Assembly: GCF_003027925.1 (NCBI RefSeq)
Contig: NZ_PYPS01000002.1
Location: forward strand, 1-64,000
Length of the DNA stretch: 64,000 nt
Reading direction: 5' to 3'
Source: Micromonospora sp. RP3T
GTDB taxonomy: Bacteria > Actinomycetota > Actinomycetes > Mycobacteriales > Micromonosporaceae
The position numbers were made by a program, and so were the translations under genes. Of the stretch, positions 13,357 through 22,771 are shown piece by piece (position 1 is the first letter of the stretch; each line of letters begins with the position of its first letter). The notes under the pieces are model-generated. The model was not told where the DNA came from. It searched no databases and worked only from the letters and a program-made list of their open reading frames with translations.

Positions 13357-13373
13357 GTTAGCGCGACTTTAGC
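13357..13373 (+). promoter_or_regulatory. Candidate SARP operator for the fkbH-ACP-metK unit
   Basis: Reads GTTAGCGCGACTTTAGC on the + strand, hexamers at an 11-bp period, ending 44 bases before the FkbH start. Weaker half-site-like hexamers continue at the same period at about 13379 and 13390. Confidence 0.6.
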
Positions 13374-13417
13374 CCGGCCGCTGAGCATCAGCGCAGGCCT
13401 AGTCCACGAGGAGTGAG

Positions 13418-15310
13418 ATGGACGGTTCCGAGGTTCGTCCGAGCGATCCGCCCGCGACGCTGCTGGAGCTGCACCGGTCGGGGCGGCTCGCCGCCGAGTA
13501 CCCGGCCGTCCGGGGACTGCTCGCCGGCCTCTCCGGCGCGCAGTTGGCGCAGGCCGGCCAGCTGCTCAGCCGGCTCACGCCGGAAGCGGTGCTCCGCGAG
13601 CACCCCGGGACCCCCGCGTTGACCGTGGCGATCACCGGACACGGCACCCTCTCCGCGCTGCGCCCGGCGCTGACCGCCGAGATGGCGCGGCACGGGCTGC
13701 TGCTGCGGCCGTTCCTGGCCGACTTCGACAGCTACGTCTTCGACCTCGGCGACCCGGGCAGCGCGCTGTACGCGGCCGACCCGGACCTGGTGCTGTGCGT
13801 GCTGGATCCGCTCGTCGTCTTCGACGAAACGCCGACGCCGTGGCGACCGGCCGATGTGGAACGCGTCCTGGACGAGAAGATCGGTCTGGTGGAGCGGCTG
13901 GCCGCCCGGTTCGCCGGCCGGGCCCGCGGCACGCTGGTGCTGAACACGATGCCCCTGCTACGGCGCTTCACCGCCCAACTCGTCGACCACCGGTCCCGGG
14001 CGCGGCTGGGCGCTGTCTGGCGCGAGGCCAACGCCCGGCTGCTGCGTCTCACCGAGACACACCCGGCGGTGCTCACGGTGGATCTGGATCCGTTGCTCAC
14101 CGAGGACGTCGCGGCCAGCGAGATCCGGATGTCGATCTACGCCAAGGCCCATCTGTCGGCCGGCCTGCTGGCCGCGTACGCCCGCGAGGTCGCCCAGCTG
14201 GCCCGGCACCTCGCGGGCCTGACCAGGAAGGCCCTGGTGCTCGACCTGGACGGCACGGTCTGGGGCGGCGTGCTGAGTGAGGACGGCCCCGCCGGCATCG
14301 AGGTCGGCGACGGCTACCGCGGCGAGGCGTTCACCGAGTTCCAGCGGGTGATCAAGCAGCTCGGCGCGCAGGGCGTGCTGGTCGCCGCGGTCAGCAAGAA
14401 CGACCTGGCGCCGGTGCTGGAGGTGCTGCGCGACCACCCGCGGATGCTGCTGGGTGAGGACGACTTCGTCCAGGTGATCGCGAACTGGCGGCCCAAGCAC
14501 GAGAACCTCGTCGAACTCGCCGCCGCGCTGAACCTGGGCGTGGACAGCTTCGTGTTCGCCGACGACAGCGCGTACGAGTGCGGGCTGGTGCGGTACGCCC
14601 TGCCCGGCGTGGGCGTGGTCGCCCTCGACGACGAACCGGCCCAACACGTCGCCCGGCTGCTGCACGAAGGCTGGTTCGACGTGCGCGAGCTGACCGACGA
14701 GGACACCGTCCGGCCGGCCCGGTACCGCGAGGACCTGGTCCGCAAGACGTTCCTGGACACCTTCGACTCGATCGAGGAATACCTGCGGGAGCTGGATGTC
14801 CGGGTGCGGCTCGTCCCGGCCACCGGGGACGAGGCGGCGCGCGTCTCGCAGCTCACCCTGCGCACCAATCAGTTCAACCTGACCAGCCGCCGGCTCCAGG
14901 TGCCGGACATCCGCGACCGCCTCGCCGACCCGGACGCGTCGGTGCTCGCCGTCCACGCGAGTGACCGCTTCGGCGACAACGGCCTGGTCGGCGCCGTGCT
15001 GCTCCGTCGCGACGGGACCGACCTGCACATCGACAACTTCCTGCTGAGCTGCCGGGCCTTCTCCCGCGGCATCGAGCAGGCCTGCCTGAGCTCGGTGCTG
15101 CGGCATGCGCGCGACACCGGCACGCGATCGGTGTACGCGGCCTACCGGGCGACCCCGAAGAACGGCATGGTACGCGACTTCTACCCGCGCAACGGCTTCG
15201 AGCGGCTGACCGACGACGGAGTCACGACGACTTTCCGGCACGACCTGGCGCAGATCGCCGCGCCACCGGCGACGGTCACCCTCACCGACTTCCTGGGAGT
15301 GAACGCCTGA
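13418..15310 (+). CDS. FkbH-like glyceryl transferase/phosphatase (glyceryl-ACP synthesis)
   Basis: A 630-residue FkbH-family protein. The N-terminal third is the variable region. A HAD phosphatase core follows with DLDGTVWGG (Asp276 and Asp278 as nucleophile and acid) and KPKHENL/DDSAYE further on. The C-terminal region (about 470-610) is GNAT-like. These enzymes take 1,3-bisphosphoglycerate, dephosphorylate it and load the glyceryl group on an ACP. GAGGAG precedes ATG 13418. Its TGA shares one base with the ATG of the next gene, an ACP, the arrangement expected for glyceryl-S-ACP formation in tetronate pathways. The alternative fate, methoxymalonyl-ACP, would need acyl dehydrogenases that are not seen here. 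Confidence 0.92.
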   Translation: MDGSEVRPSDPPATLLELHRSGRLAAEYPAVRGLLAGLSGAQLAQAGQLLSRLTPEAVLREHPGTPALTVAITGHGTLSALRPALTAEMARHGLLLRPFLADFDSYVFDLGDPGSALYAADPDLVLCVLDPLVVFDETPTPWRPADVERVLDEKIGLVERLAARFAGRARGTLVLNTMPLLRRFTAQLVDHRSRARLGAVWREANARLLRLTETHPAVLTVDLDPLLTEDVAASEIRMSIYAKAHLSAGLLAAYAREVAQLARHLAGLTRKALVLDLDGTVWGGVLSEDGPAGIEVGDGYRGEAFTEFQRVIKQLGAQGVLVAAVSKNDLAPVLEVLRDHPRMLLGEDDFVQVIANWRPKHENLVELAAALNLGVDSFVFADDSAYECGLVRYALPGVGVVALDDEPAQHVARLLHEGWFDVRELTDEDTVRPARYREDLVRKTFLDTFDSIEEYLRELDVRVRLVPATGDEAARVSQLTLRTNQFNLTSRRLQVPDIRDRLADPDASVLAVHASDRFGDNGLVGAVLLRRDGTDLHIDNFLLSCRAFSRGIEQACLSSVLRHARDTGTRSVYAAYRATPKNGMVRDFYPRNGFERLTDDGVTTTFRHDLAQIAAPPATVTLTDFLGVNA

Positions 15311-15552
15311 TGGAGACGATCGACGACTTCCTCCTGCTGGTCGAGACCGAACTGGGGCTCCGGGTGACCTCGCGCGAGGCGGCACGGAGCTTCGACGAGC
15401 TCACCGGCTGGGACTCGATGAACCTGCTGGCGCTGATCGCGGCGGTCGAGCGGAACACCGGCCGGTCGGTGTCGCTGGCCCGGGTCCTCGAAGCCGCGAA
15501 CCTGGAAGAGGTCTACCTGCTGACCGTACGAGGCGCGGAGGCGATCGGATGA
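15310..15552 (+). CDS. Discrete acyl carrier protein (glyceryl-ACP carrier)
   Basis: An 80-residue ACP with the phosphopantetheine attachment Ser36 in the GWDSMN motif and the usual four-helix length. It overlaps FkbH by one base and metK by 4 bases (ATGA). It probably carries the glyceryl unit made by FkbH to the KAS III-like enzyme (AbyA3 type). It carries no recognisable docking element. Confidence 0.9.
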   Translation: METIDDFLLLVETELGLRVTSREAARSFDELTGWDSMNLLALIAAVERNTGRSVSLARVLEAANLEEVYLLTVRGAEAIG

Positions 15553-16736
15553 AGCGTCTGTTCACGTCCGAGTCGGTCACCGAAGGCCACCCGGACAAGG
15601 TCGCTGACCAGATCAGCGACGCGATCCTCGACGCCCTGCTCGCGCAGGACCCGGACAGCCGCGTCGCGGTGGAGACCCTGGTCACCACCGGGCAGGTGCA
15701 CGTGGCGGGTGAGGTCACCTCGCGGGCGTACGTCGACGTGCCGCACATCGTGCGGGACACCGTCCTGGGGATCGGCTACGACTCGTCCAGCAAGGGCTTC
15801 GACGGCGCGTCCTGCGGCGTCAGCGTCTCGATCGGCGCCCAGTCGCCGGACATCGCCCGCGGTGTGGACAACGCCATCGAGGTGCGGGAGGGCGACTCCG
15901 ACCACCTGCTGGACGCGCAGGGCGCGGGTGACCAGGGCATGATGTTCGGCTTCGCGTGTGCGGAGACGCCGGAGCTGATGCCGTTGCCGATCGCGTTGGC
16001 GCACCGGCTGGCCCGGCGGCTCTCCGCCGTGCGCCGGGACTGCACGATTCCGTACCTGCGGCCGGACGGCAAGACCCAGGTCACCGTCGAGTACGACGGG
16101 TTGCGCCCGGTGCGGCTGGACACGGTGGTCGTGTCGGCGCAGCACGCGGCGGACGTGTCGCTGGAGACACTGCTGGCCCCCGACGTGCGGGAGCACGTGG
16201 TCGGTCCGGAGCTGGCAGGTCTGGGCCTGGACACCGAGGGGTACCGGTTGTTGGTGAACCCGACCGGCCGGTTCGAGATCGGTGGGCCGATGGGTGACGC
16301 GGGCCTGACCGGGCGGAAGATCGTCGTGGACACGTACGGCGGGTACGCCCGGCACGGCGGTGGGGCGTTCTCCGGCAAGGACCCGTCCAAGGTGGACCGC
16401 TCCGCGGCGTACGCGATGCGCTGGGTGGCCAAGAACGTGGTGGCGGCGGGGCTGGCCGAGCGGTGCGAGACCCAGGTGGCGTACGCGATCGGCAAGGCCA
16501 GCCCGGTGTCGCTCTTCGTGGAGACGTTCGGCACCGAGAAGGTGCCGGTCGAGCGGATCGAGAAGGCCGTCCGGGACGTGTTCGACCTGCGCCCGGCCGC
16601 GATCATCCGGGACCTGGGGCTGCGGCGCCCGATCTACCGGCAGACCGCGGCGTACGGGCACTTCGGCCGCGAGCTGCCGGAGCTGAGGTGGGAGAGCACC
16701 GAGCGCGCGCAGGACCTGAAGAACATCGCGCTGTGA
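15549..16736 (+). CDS. metK: S-adenosylmethionine synthetase
   Basis: A complete 395-residue MAT. It has [15 protein letters not shown] at the N terminus, GAGDQG (about residue 121) for ATP binding and [15 protein letters not shown] (about 273-287), all canonical. The reaction is ATP plus methionine to SAM. It overlaps the ACP gene by 4 bases and so is co-expressed with the tetronate genes. A second, housekeeping metK is expected elsewhere. A pathway copy implies a high SAM demand, matching the O-methyltransferase at 10448-11479. Confidence 0.97.
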   Translation: MKRLFTSESVTEGHPDKVADQISDAILDALLAQDPDSRVAVETLVTTGQVHVAGEVTSRAYVDVPHIVRDTVLGIGYDSSSKGFDGASCGVSVSIGAQSPDIARGVDNAIEVREGDSDHLLDAQGAGDQGMMFGFACAETPELMPLPIALAHRLARRLSAVRRDCTIPYLRPDGKTQVTVEYDGLRPVRLDTVVVSAQHAADVSLETLLAPDVREHVVGPELAGLGLDTEGYRLLVNPTGRFEIGGPMGDAGLTGRKIVVDTYGGYARHGGGAFSGKDPSKVDRSAAYAMRWVAKNVVAAGLAERCETQVAYAIGKASPVSLFVETFGTEKVPVERIEKAVRDVFDLRPAAIIRDLGLRRPIYRQTAAYGHFGRELPELRWESTERAQDLKNIAL

Positions 16737-16776
16737 TGCCGGCCGTCCCCGTAGTCGGCGCCGGCCGGGTGGCGCG

Positions 16777-17934
16777 GTGAACCGGATCGTCGTGGTCGGC
16801 GCGTCGGCCGCCGGCCTGGCGGCCGCCGAGACCCTGCGCCGGGAGGGCTTCACCGGCCCACTCACCCTGATCGGCGAGGAGATCGACCCCCCGTACGACC
16901 GCCCGCCGCTCTCCAAGCAGATCCTGGCGTCCCGGTGGGAGCCCGAGCGGTTGTACCTGCGTACCGAGGCCCACCTCGCCGCGCTGGCCGTCGAGCTCCG
17001 TCTCGGTGCGCGCGCCACCGGCCTCGACCTGGCCAGCCGCCGGATCCGACTGGCCGGCGGGGCAGAGGTGCCCTACGACGGGCTGATCATCGCCACCGGG
17101 GTACGGCCACGCCGGTTGCCCGGTCCGCCGGCGCACGTGCTGCGTACGGTGGGCGACGCCCTGGACCTGCGGCGGCGACTCGGTCCGGGCCGTCGCCTCG
17201 CGGTGGTCGGCGCCGGCTTCCTCGGCGCGGAGGTGGCGGCGGTGGCCCGCGGTCTCGGCTGCGAGGTGGTGCTGCTCGAGCCCGCGCCGGTCCCGCTCGC
17301 GCACGCGGTGGGTGAAGCGGTCGGGGGGGTGCTCGCCGACGCGCACCGGGAGCGCGGCGTCGACGTGCGTACCGGTGTCGTGGTCGCCGGGGTCGCCGAG
17401 GAGGGCGGCGTTCGCCTGGCGGGTGGCGGTCGGGTGGCGGCCGACGAGGTCCTCGTCGCGGTCGGGTCGCTGCCCAACACCGAGTGGCTCGACGGCAGCG
17501 GCCTGACGCTGGCCGACGGTCTCGTGTGCGACCGGTACAGCGCGGCCGCCCCTGGCGTCTACGGTGCGGGGGACGTGGCCCGCTGGCACAACCCCCTGTT
17601 CGGGGTGGGTATGCGGATCGAGCATCGCACCAACGCCGCCGAGCAGGGCATGGCCGCCGCCCGTAACCTGCTGCGCCCGCAGGCGCGCCGGCCGTTCGCG
17701 CCGGTGCCGTACTTCTGGTCCGAGCAGTACGATCTGAGGATCCACGCGTTCGGATACCTGCGCGGCCACGACGCGGTCGAGATCGTCGACGGTGACCTGG
17801 CCGCGCGCCGCTTCCTGGCGGTGTACCGCAGGCAGGGCCGCGTGGTCGGGGCGTTGACGGTCGGCATGCCGCCGGCGGCCGTCCGCCCATGGCGGCAGGC
17901 CATCACGGCCGCAGCGGCCCCCGGGCACGGCTGA
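16777..17934 (+). CDS. NAD(P)H-dependent ferredoxin reductase (FAD, ARO/RedA-type)
   Basis: A 385-residue pyridine-nucleotide disulfide reductase fold of the ferredoxin-reductase subgroup. It shows an N-terminal FAD motif VVVGASAAGLAAAE, YDRPPLSKQIL (about 38-48), a second nucleotide fold VVGAGFLGAEVA (about 143) and GAGDVARW (about 266). GTG 16777 is the assigned start; metK ends 41 bases upstream. It probably passes electrons to a ferredoxin for the convergent P450. No ferredoxin gene is visible between them or nearby, so one must come from elsewhere. Confidence 0.9.
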   Translation: MNRIVVVGASAAGLAAAETLRREGFTGPLTLIGEEIDPPYDRPPLSKQILASRWEPERLYLRTEAHLAALAVELRLGARATGLDLASRRIRLAGGAEVPYDGLIIATGVRPRRLPGPPAHVLRTVGDALDLRRRLGPGRRLAVVGAGFLGAEVAAVARGLGCEVVLLEPAPVPLAHAVGEAVGGVLADAHRERGVDVRTGVVVAGVAEEGGVRLAGGGRVAADEVLVAVGSLPNTEWLDGSGLTLADGLVCDRYSAAAPGVYGAGDVARWHNPLFGVGMRIEHRTNAAEQGMAAARNLLRPQARRPFAPVPYFWSEQYDLRIHAFGYLRGHDAVEIVDGDLAARRFLAVYRRQGRVVGALTVGMPPAAVRPWRQAITAAAAPGHG

Positions 17935-17996
17935 CGGCCGGGCACCGGCGCCGTCGCGCCGACGTCCGGCCGGGGGAGCTGTGCCGGGTGGCCGCG

Positions 17997-19220
17997 TTAC
18001 CAGGTGACCGGCAGTGCGGAGACGCCGTCGATCGCGCACACTCCGTTGATCGCCACCGTCTCCTTGTAGGGCAGGTCGGCGACGTCGACGGCCAACCGCA
18101 AGGTCGGGATCCGGCGCACCAGCGTGCGGAAGGTGATCTCCAGTTCCGTCCGGGCCAGGTTCTGACCGAGGCACTGGTGGATGCCGTACCCGAAGGACAC
18201 GTGACGCCGGTCGCCGCGGTGCGGGTCGAACTCGGCCGCGTTGTCGAAGACTTCCTCGTCCCGGTTGGCCGAGGTGAGCGAGAACATCACCCCGTCACCG
18301 GCCTTGATGGTGACCCCGCCGATCTCGATGTCCTCCTTGGCGAAGCGCGGCAGGCCGTCGGTGGTGGGCTGATAGCGCAGCATCTCCTCGACCGTCTTGA
18401 CCACCAGGTCCGGGTCCTTCTGCAGCTCGGCGTACGCGCCCGGCTCACGGAGCAGCGCGATGGTGCCCAGCGCGATCATGTTCGACACCGTCTCGTGTCC
18501 CGCCACGAGCAGCAGCATGGCCATTCCGACCAGCTCGGCGTGGGTGAACACCCCGGTCTCCCGGTTGCGGACGATCAGCCGGCCGAGCAGGTCGTCGCCG
18601 GGGTCGGCCTCCTTGCCGGTGATCAGGTCCTCCATGAACGCGTTCAGCGCGCCGCTGGCCGCGAACTGGGCCTCCATCGAGCTGCCCGCCTCGAGCAGGA
18701 CCTCCGTCTGCCGCTGGAAGAACTCGCGCCTGTCGTCGGGCACGCCGAGCAGTTCGCTGATCGTCATGGCCGGCACCTGGGTGGCCAGCTCCGTCCACAG
18801 GTCGGCCTCGTTGCCGCCGGCCAGGATCGCGTCGATCCGCTCGTCGACGATCTCCTGGATCCGCGGGCGCAGTTCGTTGACGCGCCGCATGGTGAACTCG
18901 TTGACCACCATCCGCCGCGGCGCGGTGTGCTCGGGCAGGTCGAGGCCGATCAGGGCCTTGCTGGCGCCGGCGAATCCCTTGCGCAGCTGTTCCTGCAACT
19001 GTCGGTGCTGCGGAAACTGCGGGTCGAAGCGGTCGGAGCTGAGCCGGGGGTCGGTGAGCAGGGCCCGCACGTGATCGTGTCGGGTGACCAGCCAGACCTC
19101 CTGGTCGACGCGGGGCAGGCGGGCCCGGGCGATCGGCTCCTCCGCGCGGAGCCGCGCGTACTCCTCCGGCGGGTCGAACGGGCAGCGCCGCGCGATCGGG
19201 AATTCCAGTGGTTTCGTCAT
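17997..19220 (-). CDS. Cytochrome P450 monooxygenase
   Basis: A 407-residue bacterial class I P450. The I-helix reads AGHETVS (oxygen activation), the ExxR is in EEMLRYQ with its Arg, and the haem loop FGYGIHQCLG supplies the thiolate Cys350. ATG 19220 is chosen because GAGAG lies about 10 bases upstream and the family start MTKPLEF aligns with usual lengths. It is a tailoring hydroxylase or epoxidase for the polyketide. It is convergent with the reductase and has its own candidate SARP operator 60-76 bases upstream. Confidence 0.93.
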   Translation of the reverse strand: MTKPLEFPIARRCPFDPPEEYARLRAEEPIARARLPRVDQEVWLVTRHDHVRALLTDPRLSSDRFDPQFPQHRQLQEQLRKGFAGASKALIGLDLPEHTAPRRMVVNEFTMRRVNELRPRIQEIVDERIDAILAGGNEADLWTELATQVPAMTISELLGVPDDRREFFQRQTEVLLEAGSSMEAQFAASGALNAFMEDLITGKEADPGDDLLGRLIVRNRETGVFTHAELVGMAMLLLVAGHETVSNMIALGTIALLREPGAYAELQKDPDLVVKTVEEMLRYQPTTDGLPRFAKEDIEIGGVTIKAGDGVMFSLTSANRDEEVFDNAAEFDPHRGDRRHVSFGYGIHQCLGQNLARTELEITFRTLVRRIPTLRLAVDVADLPYKETVAINGVCAIDGVSALPVTW

Positions 19221-19279
19221 GTGCGCCACTCTCAGCTCGGTAAGCGGGTCTGTCTCCCCGCGCCAGCGTGGCACCGACC

Positions 19280-19296
19280 GCTAAAGCGCCGCTAAA
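19280..19296 (-). promoter_or_regulatory. Candidate SARP operator for the P450
   Basis: On the minus strand this reads TTTAGCGGCGCTTTAGC, two identical TTTAGC hexamers at an 11-bp period. It is the cleanest of the five elements and lies 60 bases upstream of the P450 start. Confidence 0.65.
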
Positions 19297-19299
19297 AAC

Positions 19300-19532
19300 C
19301 ACTGCAAGGTTCAGCGGGCAACCAGCGCCCACGGTCCCACCACATGGTCGTGCCCACAGGTGACGTCTTTCTCTTCCCGAGTTGATCGGCACCGCACAGC
19401 ACCTTGCGGTCAGCCACGGGCGTGCCACCCGGAACCGCTGCCGGCGGGGTGGTCGGGGTGGCAGCAGCGGCCCGATCTCGGCCCAGAGGTCGTCCGAGAC
19501 GATCCACAGCGGCTGCTCACCCCTCCACACGA
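19300..19532 (-). pseudogene. Remnant of an IS5-family transposase N terminus
   Basis: Reading leftward from about 19532, one frame encodes PLWIVSDDLWAEIGPLLPP, a close match to the N terminus of IS5-type (DUF4096) transposases. A frameshift near 19430 moves the match to another frame that continues as DRKVLCG, then the similarity decays and the rest is missing. No terminal inverted repeats could be defined. The remnant lies exactly between the polyketide cluster and the next gene group, so it may mark an old rearrangement. Confidence 0.6.
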
Positions 19533-20927
19533 TCAGACAGAGCGATCTCCACGTCCCGAGGACACACCCGACATCATGAGGTTGGGAGGTGTCAGTGATG
19601 TCTCGCCGCGAGGCGGCACGGTACGGCTGGCGCGGAAGGGACCGACGACGGCTGGCAGGCCGCGAGCCACCGATCTGGCGGTATCGGAAAGGAACGCACG
19701 CACAAGCGGCGACAGACGCAGTTCGGCGCATCCGCTGGGCGTGTCGCTGAGCATGCCCGCATCAACGAGTTCGTCCACCAGCTCGTCGTCCTCCGGCGGT
19801 AGCGGGCTCACCGCATCCGCGGCGACCGGGGCCAACCAGTGCAGCAGTATCTGGGCCGGCTGGCTCAGCGCCAGATAGGCCGACCGGAGGTATTCCCGCA
19901 TCGACAGATCGCCGATGCGGAGCCAGCTCAGAATGTCTCCACCACGGTGCCAACCGTCCACCACCTGTCGAAGGACCGTGTGTGGACGCAGGGCGATCCG
20001 CCGGAGCGCGATGTCCAGGGCCAGCGGCAGGTCGCCGCAGGCCGCGGCGAGATGGTCGAGGTCGTCGGGCTCGGCCGTGACGGTGAGGGGGAGGGCCGAT
20101 TCGATCATGGCGAGGGAGTCGGTGCGCGCCAGTGGTCCGACCTGTAGCCGACGGACGTCGCGTAGTCCCAGCAGCCGTTTGCGGCTGACCAGCATTGTCG
20201 TGCTCGTGTCACTGTCCACCAGCAGCGGGCGCACCTGCTGCTCGTCCCACACGTTGTCGAGGAGTATCAACAGGCGGCGTTCGGCCGCCAACGTGCGGTA
20301 CAGGCCCACCCGGTGGTTGAGGGTGCCGGACAGTTGGTCGCCCGACACCCCGAGTGCCCGGAGGAACCCGTCCAGGATGTCGTAGGGGCTGGACGCGCTG
20401 CGGGCATGGTGCGCGCCGAGGTCGGCGTACAGCTGCCCGTCGGTCGCCTCGGCTGCCTGCGTGTGGGCATGGTGCAGAGCCAGGCCCGATTTGCCGACCC
20501 CCGCCGGACCGCTGATCACGATCGGGGTGTCGCCCGGGATCCGCAACCACTCCAGTTCCGCCGTCCGACCGATGAATCCGCGTGGTCGCTGTGGCAGCTG
20601 CATCGGGTACGGGAGCCCGTCGGCGCGCCGGCCCGCCGGCCGTACCCGCGTGGAGAGCCGCACCTCCCCGCCCGTGGCGGCGAGCCAGCGCTGCCGCCAG
20701 ATGTCCTCGTCGCCACCGCAGGCGGCCACGAACGCGAGCGTCACCGGCAGGGACGGCATCCGATTGCCGCTCGCGGCGCTGGAAAGCACAGACGGCGAGA
20801 ACAGCGCGCACTCCGCCATCTGGCGATATGTCGGATTCCCCGCCAGCGCACGCAGTTGCCGCAATTCGTCGGCAAACTGGGCGACGCGTTCTCTGGCTTT
20901 ATTGACCGGCTTCTCGGGCCTGCCCAC
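19533..20927 (-). CDS. NB-ARC-type regulator with N-terminal helix-turn-helix
   Basis: A 464-residue protein. The first 85 residues form an XRE-like helix-turn-helix of the kind found in actinomycete AfsR-related regulators (RQMAECALFSPSVLSSAASG). An NB-ARC ATPase follows, with Walker A SGPAGVGKS (about residue 133), LLILLDNVW as Walker B and GDLPLALDIA. The C-terminal TPR array usual for the family is absent, and the tail runs into the IS remnant, so the protein may be truncated. GTG 20927 is preferred over an upstream start because GGGGAGA lies 7 bases before it. It probably regulates the adjacent operon; its partner is unknown. Confidence 0.8.
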   Translation of the reverse strand: MGRPEKPVNKARERVAQFADELRQLRALAGNPTYRQMAECALFSPSVLSSAASGNRMPSLPVTLAFVAACGGDEDIWRQRWLAATGGEVRLSTRVRPAGRRADGLPYPMQLPQRPRGFIGRTAELEWLRIPGDTPIVISGPAGVGKSGLALHHAHTQAAEATDGQLYADLGAHHARSASSPYDILDGFLRALGVSGDQLSGTLNHRVGLYRTLAAERRLLILLDNVWDEQQVRPLLVDSDTSTTMLVSRKRLLGLRDVRRLQVGPLARTDSLAMIESALPLTVTAEPDDLDHLAAACGDLPLALDIALRRIALRPHTVLRQVVDGWHRGGDILSWLRIGDLSMREYLRSAYLALSQPAQILLHWLAPVAADAVSPLPPEDDELVDELVDAGMLSDTPSGCAELRLSPLVRAFLSDTARSVARGLPAVVGPFRASRTVPPRGETSLTPPNLMMSGVSSGRGDRSV

Positions 20928-21302
20928 GATGGATTCTCCCCACACGTTGTTCAACACGGCGCAATCGGCTCTCCCTGCGGGAACCGAGCCCTGATGTTCG
21001 CCGAACTGTTGAGTCGGTGTCTCCGCTGCCTGATCCGCGACAGCTGATCCTCAGGCACGTCTCGTGCCCGAATTCATGCGGACGCCGCGTACGCATGTTC
21101 ATGAGGTGAGGTGATTGGTTCTACCATTCGCTCAATGTGGGCTTTCGCCTTTTCGCGGCAGTATCGGCCGGGTGGGGTGGATGGCTTTTCGCTGGCTGAT
21201 TTCGAGCCGGGATTCGTCGTCCGGACGTGTGCCGACGCGGCTCTGACCCTTGTCGGGGCCCGCCCAGCGGCGCGATGTCCGGTACCCGTCGCGGTCTGAT
21301 CG
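20928..21302. other. Intergenic region upstream of the NB-ARC gene
   Basis: No gene seen. It holds one short hairpin (GGCACG and CGTGCC, 21054-21068) and is less GC-rich than its surroundings around 21090-21210. It probably includes the NB-ARC promoter, but no -35/-10 pair was convincing. Confidence 0.4.
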
Positions 21303-21368
21303 CGGGCGAGCTCGCCCGTCGGGCACCCGTCCGGACCCGGCCCCGGTGGCAGGGCTCGGACGGGTGCC
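21303..21368 (-). terminator. Putative terminator of the hydrazine operon
   Basis: Two structures follow the BBE stop codon. A perfect 12-bp inverted repeat (GGCACCCGTCCG at 21322-21333 and its complement at 21357-21368) is followed by a perfect 16-bp palindrome (21303-21318, CGGGCGAGCTCGCCCG). Neither has a T-tract, as is common in actinomycetes. Confidence 0.6.
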
Positions 21369-21415
21369 GCTCGCGGGCCGAATCGGTGCGGAACGTCGAA
21401 CTCGCCGGTACGCGG

Positions 21416-22771
21416 TCACACCGCCTGTGGGAAGGCGAAGAAACGGTCCGGGTCGTACCGGCGTTTGACCTGCGCGAGCCGATCGGCATTCGGCCCGTAG
21501 TAGGCCCGCTGCCAGTCTTCGAGGTCGGGGTCGGTGAAGTTGACGTAGGACGCGTCAGGGGCGAACCGGCCCGACTCGACGTAGCGGGCGTGCAGCCAGT
21601 CCAGGTTGGCGCGAACGACCTGCGGCGAGTCGGTTTCGGCCCATGAGGTGTCGAGACTGAGCAGGAACCGGGTGTCGCGATGCGGGAACGCGGTGTCCGC
21701 CACCGGTACGCGGCTGATCGCCCCGCCCCACGCGAACAGCGCGGCCCCGGCCCCGTCCGCGTTCCCGCTGCCGGGCCACGTCTCCACGGCCCGGACCAGT
21801 GCGACCAGTCCGGCGTCGTCGATCGGGTGCGGCACGCAGCGGTTCCGTGCCGCGAAGGCGCCGCCGGCGCTGCTGTGGTGCAGGTAGGTGGCGGCGGCCC
21901 AGAAGTCCCGGTCCTCGACCTCGGCCCGGTGGGGCCGGGCGACGGCGTGGGCGGGCGCCAGCAACTCGCGCAGCTCCGCTGCCGGGCCGAGGTGGTGGCC
22001 CACCACGGACACGACACCCGCGCCGCCGGGCGCGCGGGCGATGCCGATGCGGGCGGAGAAGCCGTCCGGCGCCGTCCGCATGATCTCCTGCATCGTGGCG
22101 AGCACGTCGACCGCGTGCGGCCACGACCACAGCACCAGGCAGGTCGACCCGGCCGGAGCGGGGCGGACCTGGAAGGTGAAGCTCGTGTTGACACCGAAGT
22201 TGCCGCCCCCGCCACCCCGGCACGCCCAGAACAGGTCCGGGTGTTCCCGCGCCGAGGCGGTGACCCTGCTCCCGTCGGCCAGTACCACGTCGGTCGAGAC
22301 CAGCGCGTCGCAGGTGAGACCGTGCGCGCGAGAGATCGTGGTGACACCCCCGCCGAGGGTCAGGCCCCCGATGCCGACCGTGTCGGAGTTGCCCAGCGGG
22401 AACGTGACGTCGTACGGCCGCAGGGCCGCGTAGATGGCCTTCATCGGGGTGCCGCCCGCCACCACTGCCTGTCCGTTGTCCGGGTCGAACCGGACACCCG
22501 CGAGCCTCCGCAGGTCCAGCACCAGCCCGGAGGACACGGAGTAGCCGGCGTAGCTGTGACCGCCGCCGCGGGCGACCAGCGGCACCGACTCGGCACGGGC
22601 CCAGTCGATGGCTCGGCTGACATCCCCGGCGTGGGCGACCGTGAGGACGGCGGCCGGTCGGATGCCGGCGAACCGCCGGTTCGCCGGCGAGCCCGCTTCC
22701 GAAAAGCCGGGATCGCCGGGGAGCCGGAGCTCGCCCTCGACGAGGCCGCGTAGCGTCCGCCACCCGGTCAT
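21416..22771 (-). CDS. Berberine-bridge-type FAD-linked oxidase
   Basis: A 451-residue protein with an N-terminal FAD-binding PCMH domain and a C-terminal BBE domain. RGGGHSYAGYS carries the His expected to bind FAD covalently. The second linkage Cys is replaced by Ser in GNSDTVGIGG, so single attachment is expected. The C terminus reads YYGPNADRL and KRRYDPD, typical of BBE proteins. It is the last gene of the operon and overlaps the upstream small gene (ATGA). These enzymes use O2 to oxidise C-N or C-O bonds. Oxidation of a hydrazine to a hydrazone or azo compound is an attractive guess here. Confidence 0.85.
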   Translation of the reverse strand: MTGWRTLRGLVEGELRLPGDPGFSEAGSPANRRFAGIRPAAVLTVAHAGDVSRAIDWARAESVPLVARGGGHSYAGYSVSSGLVLDLRRLAGVRFDPDNGQAVVAGGTPMKAIYAALRPYDVTFPLGNSDTVGIGGLTLGGGVTTISRAHGLTCDALVSTDVVLADGSRVTASAREHPDLFWACRGGGGGNFGVNTSFTFQVRPAPAGSTCLVLWSWPHAVDVLATMQEIMRTAPDGFSARIGIARAPGGAGVVSVVGHHLGPAAELRELLAPAHAVARPHRAEVEDRDFWAAATYLHHSSAGGAFAARNRCVPHPIDDAGLVALVRAVETWPGSGNADGAGAALFAWGGAISRVPVADTAFPHRDTRFLLSLDTSWAETDSPQVVRANLDWLHARYVESGRFAPDASYVNFTDPDLEDWQRAYYGPNADRLAQVKRRYDPDRFFAFPQAV

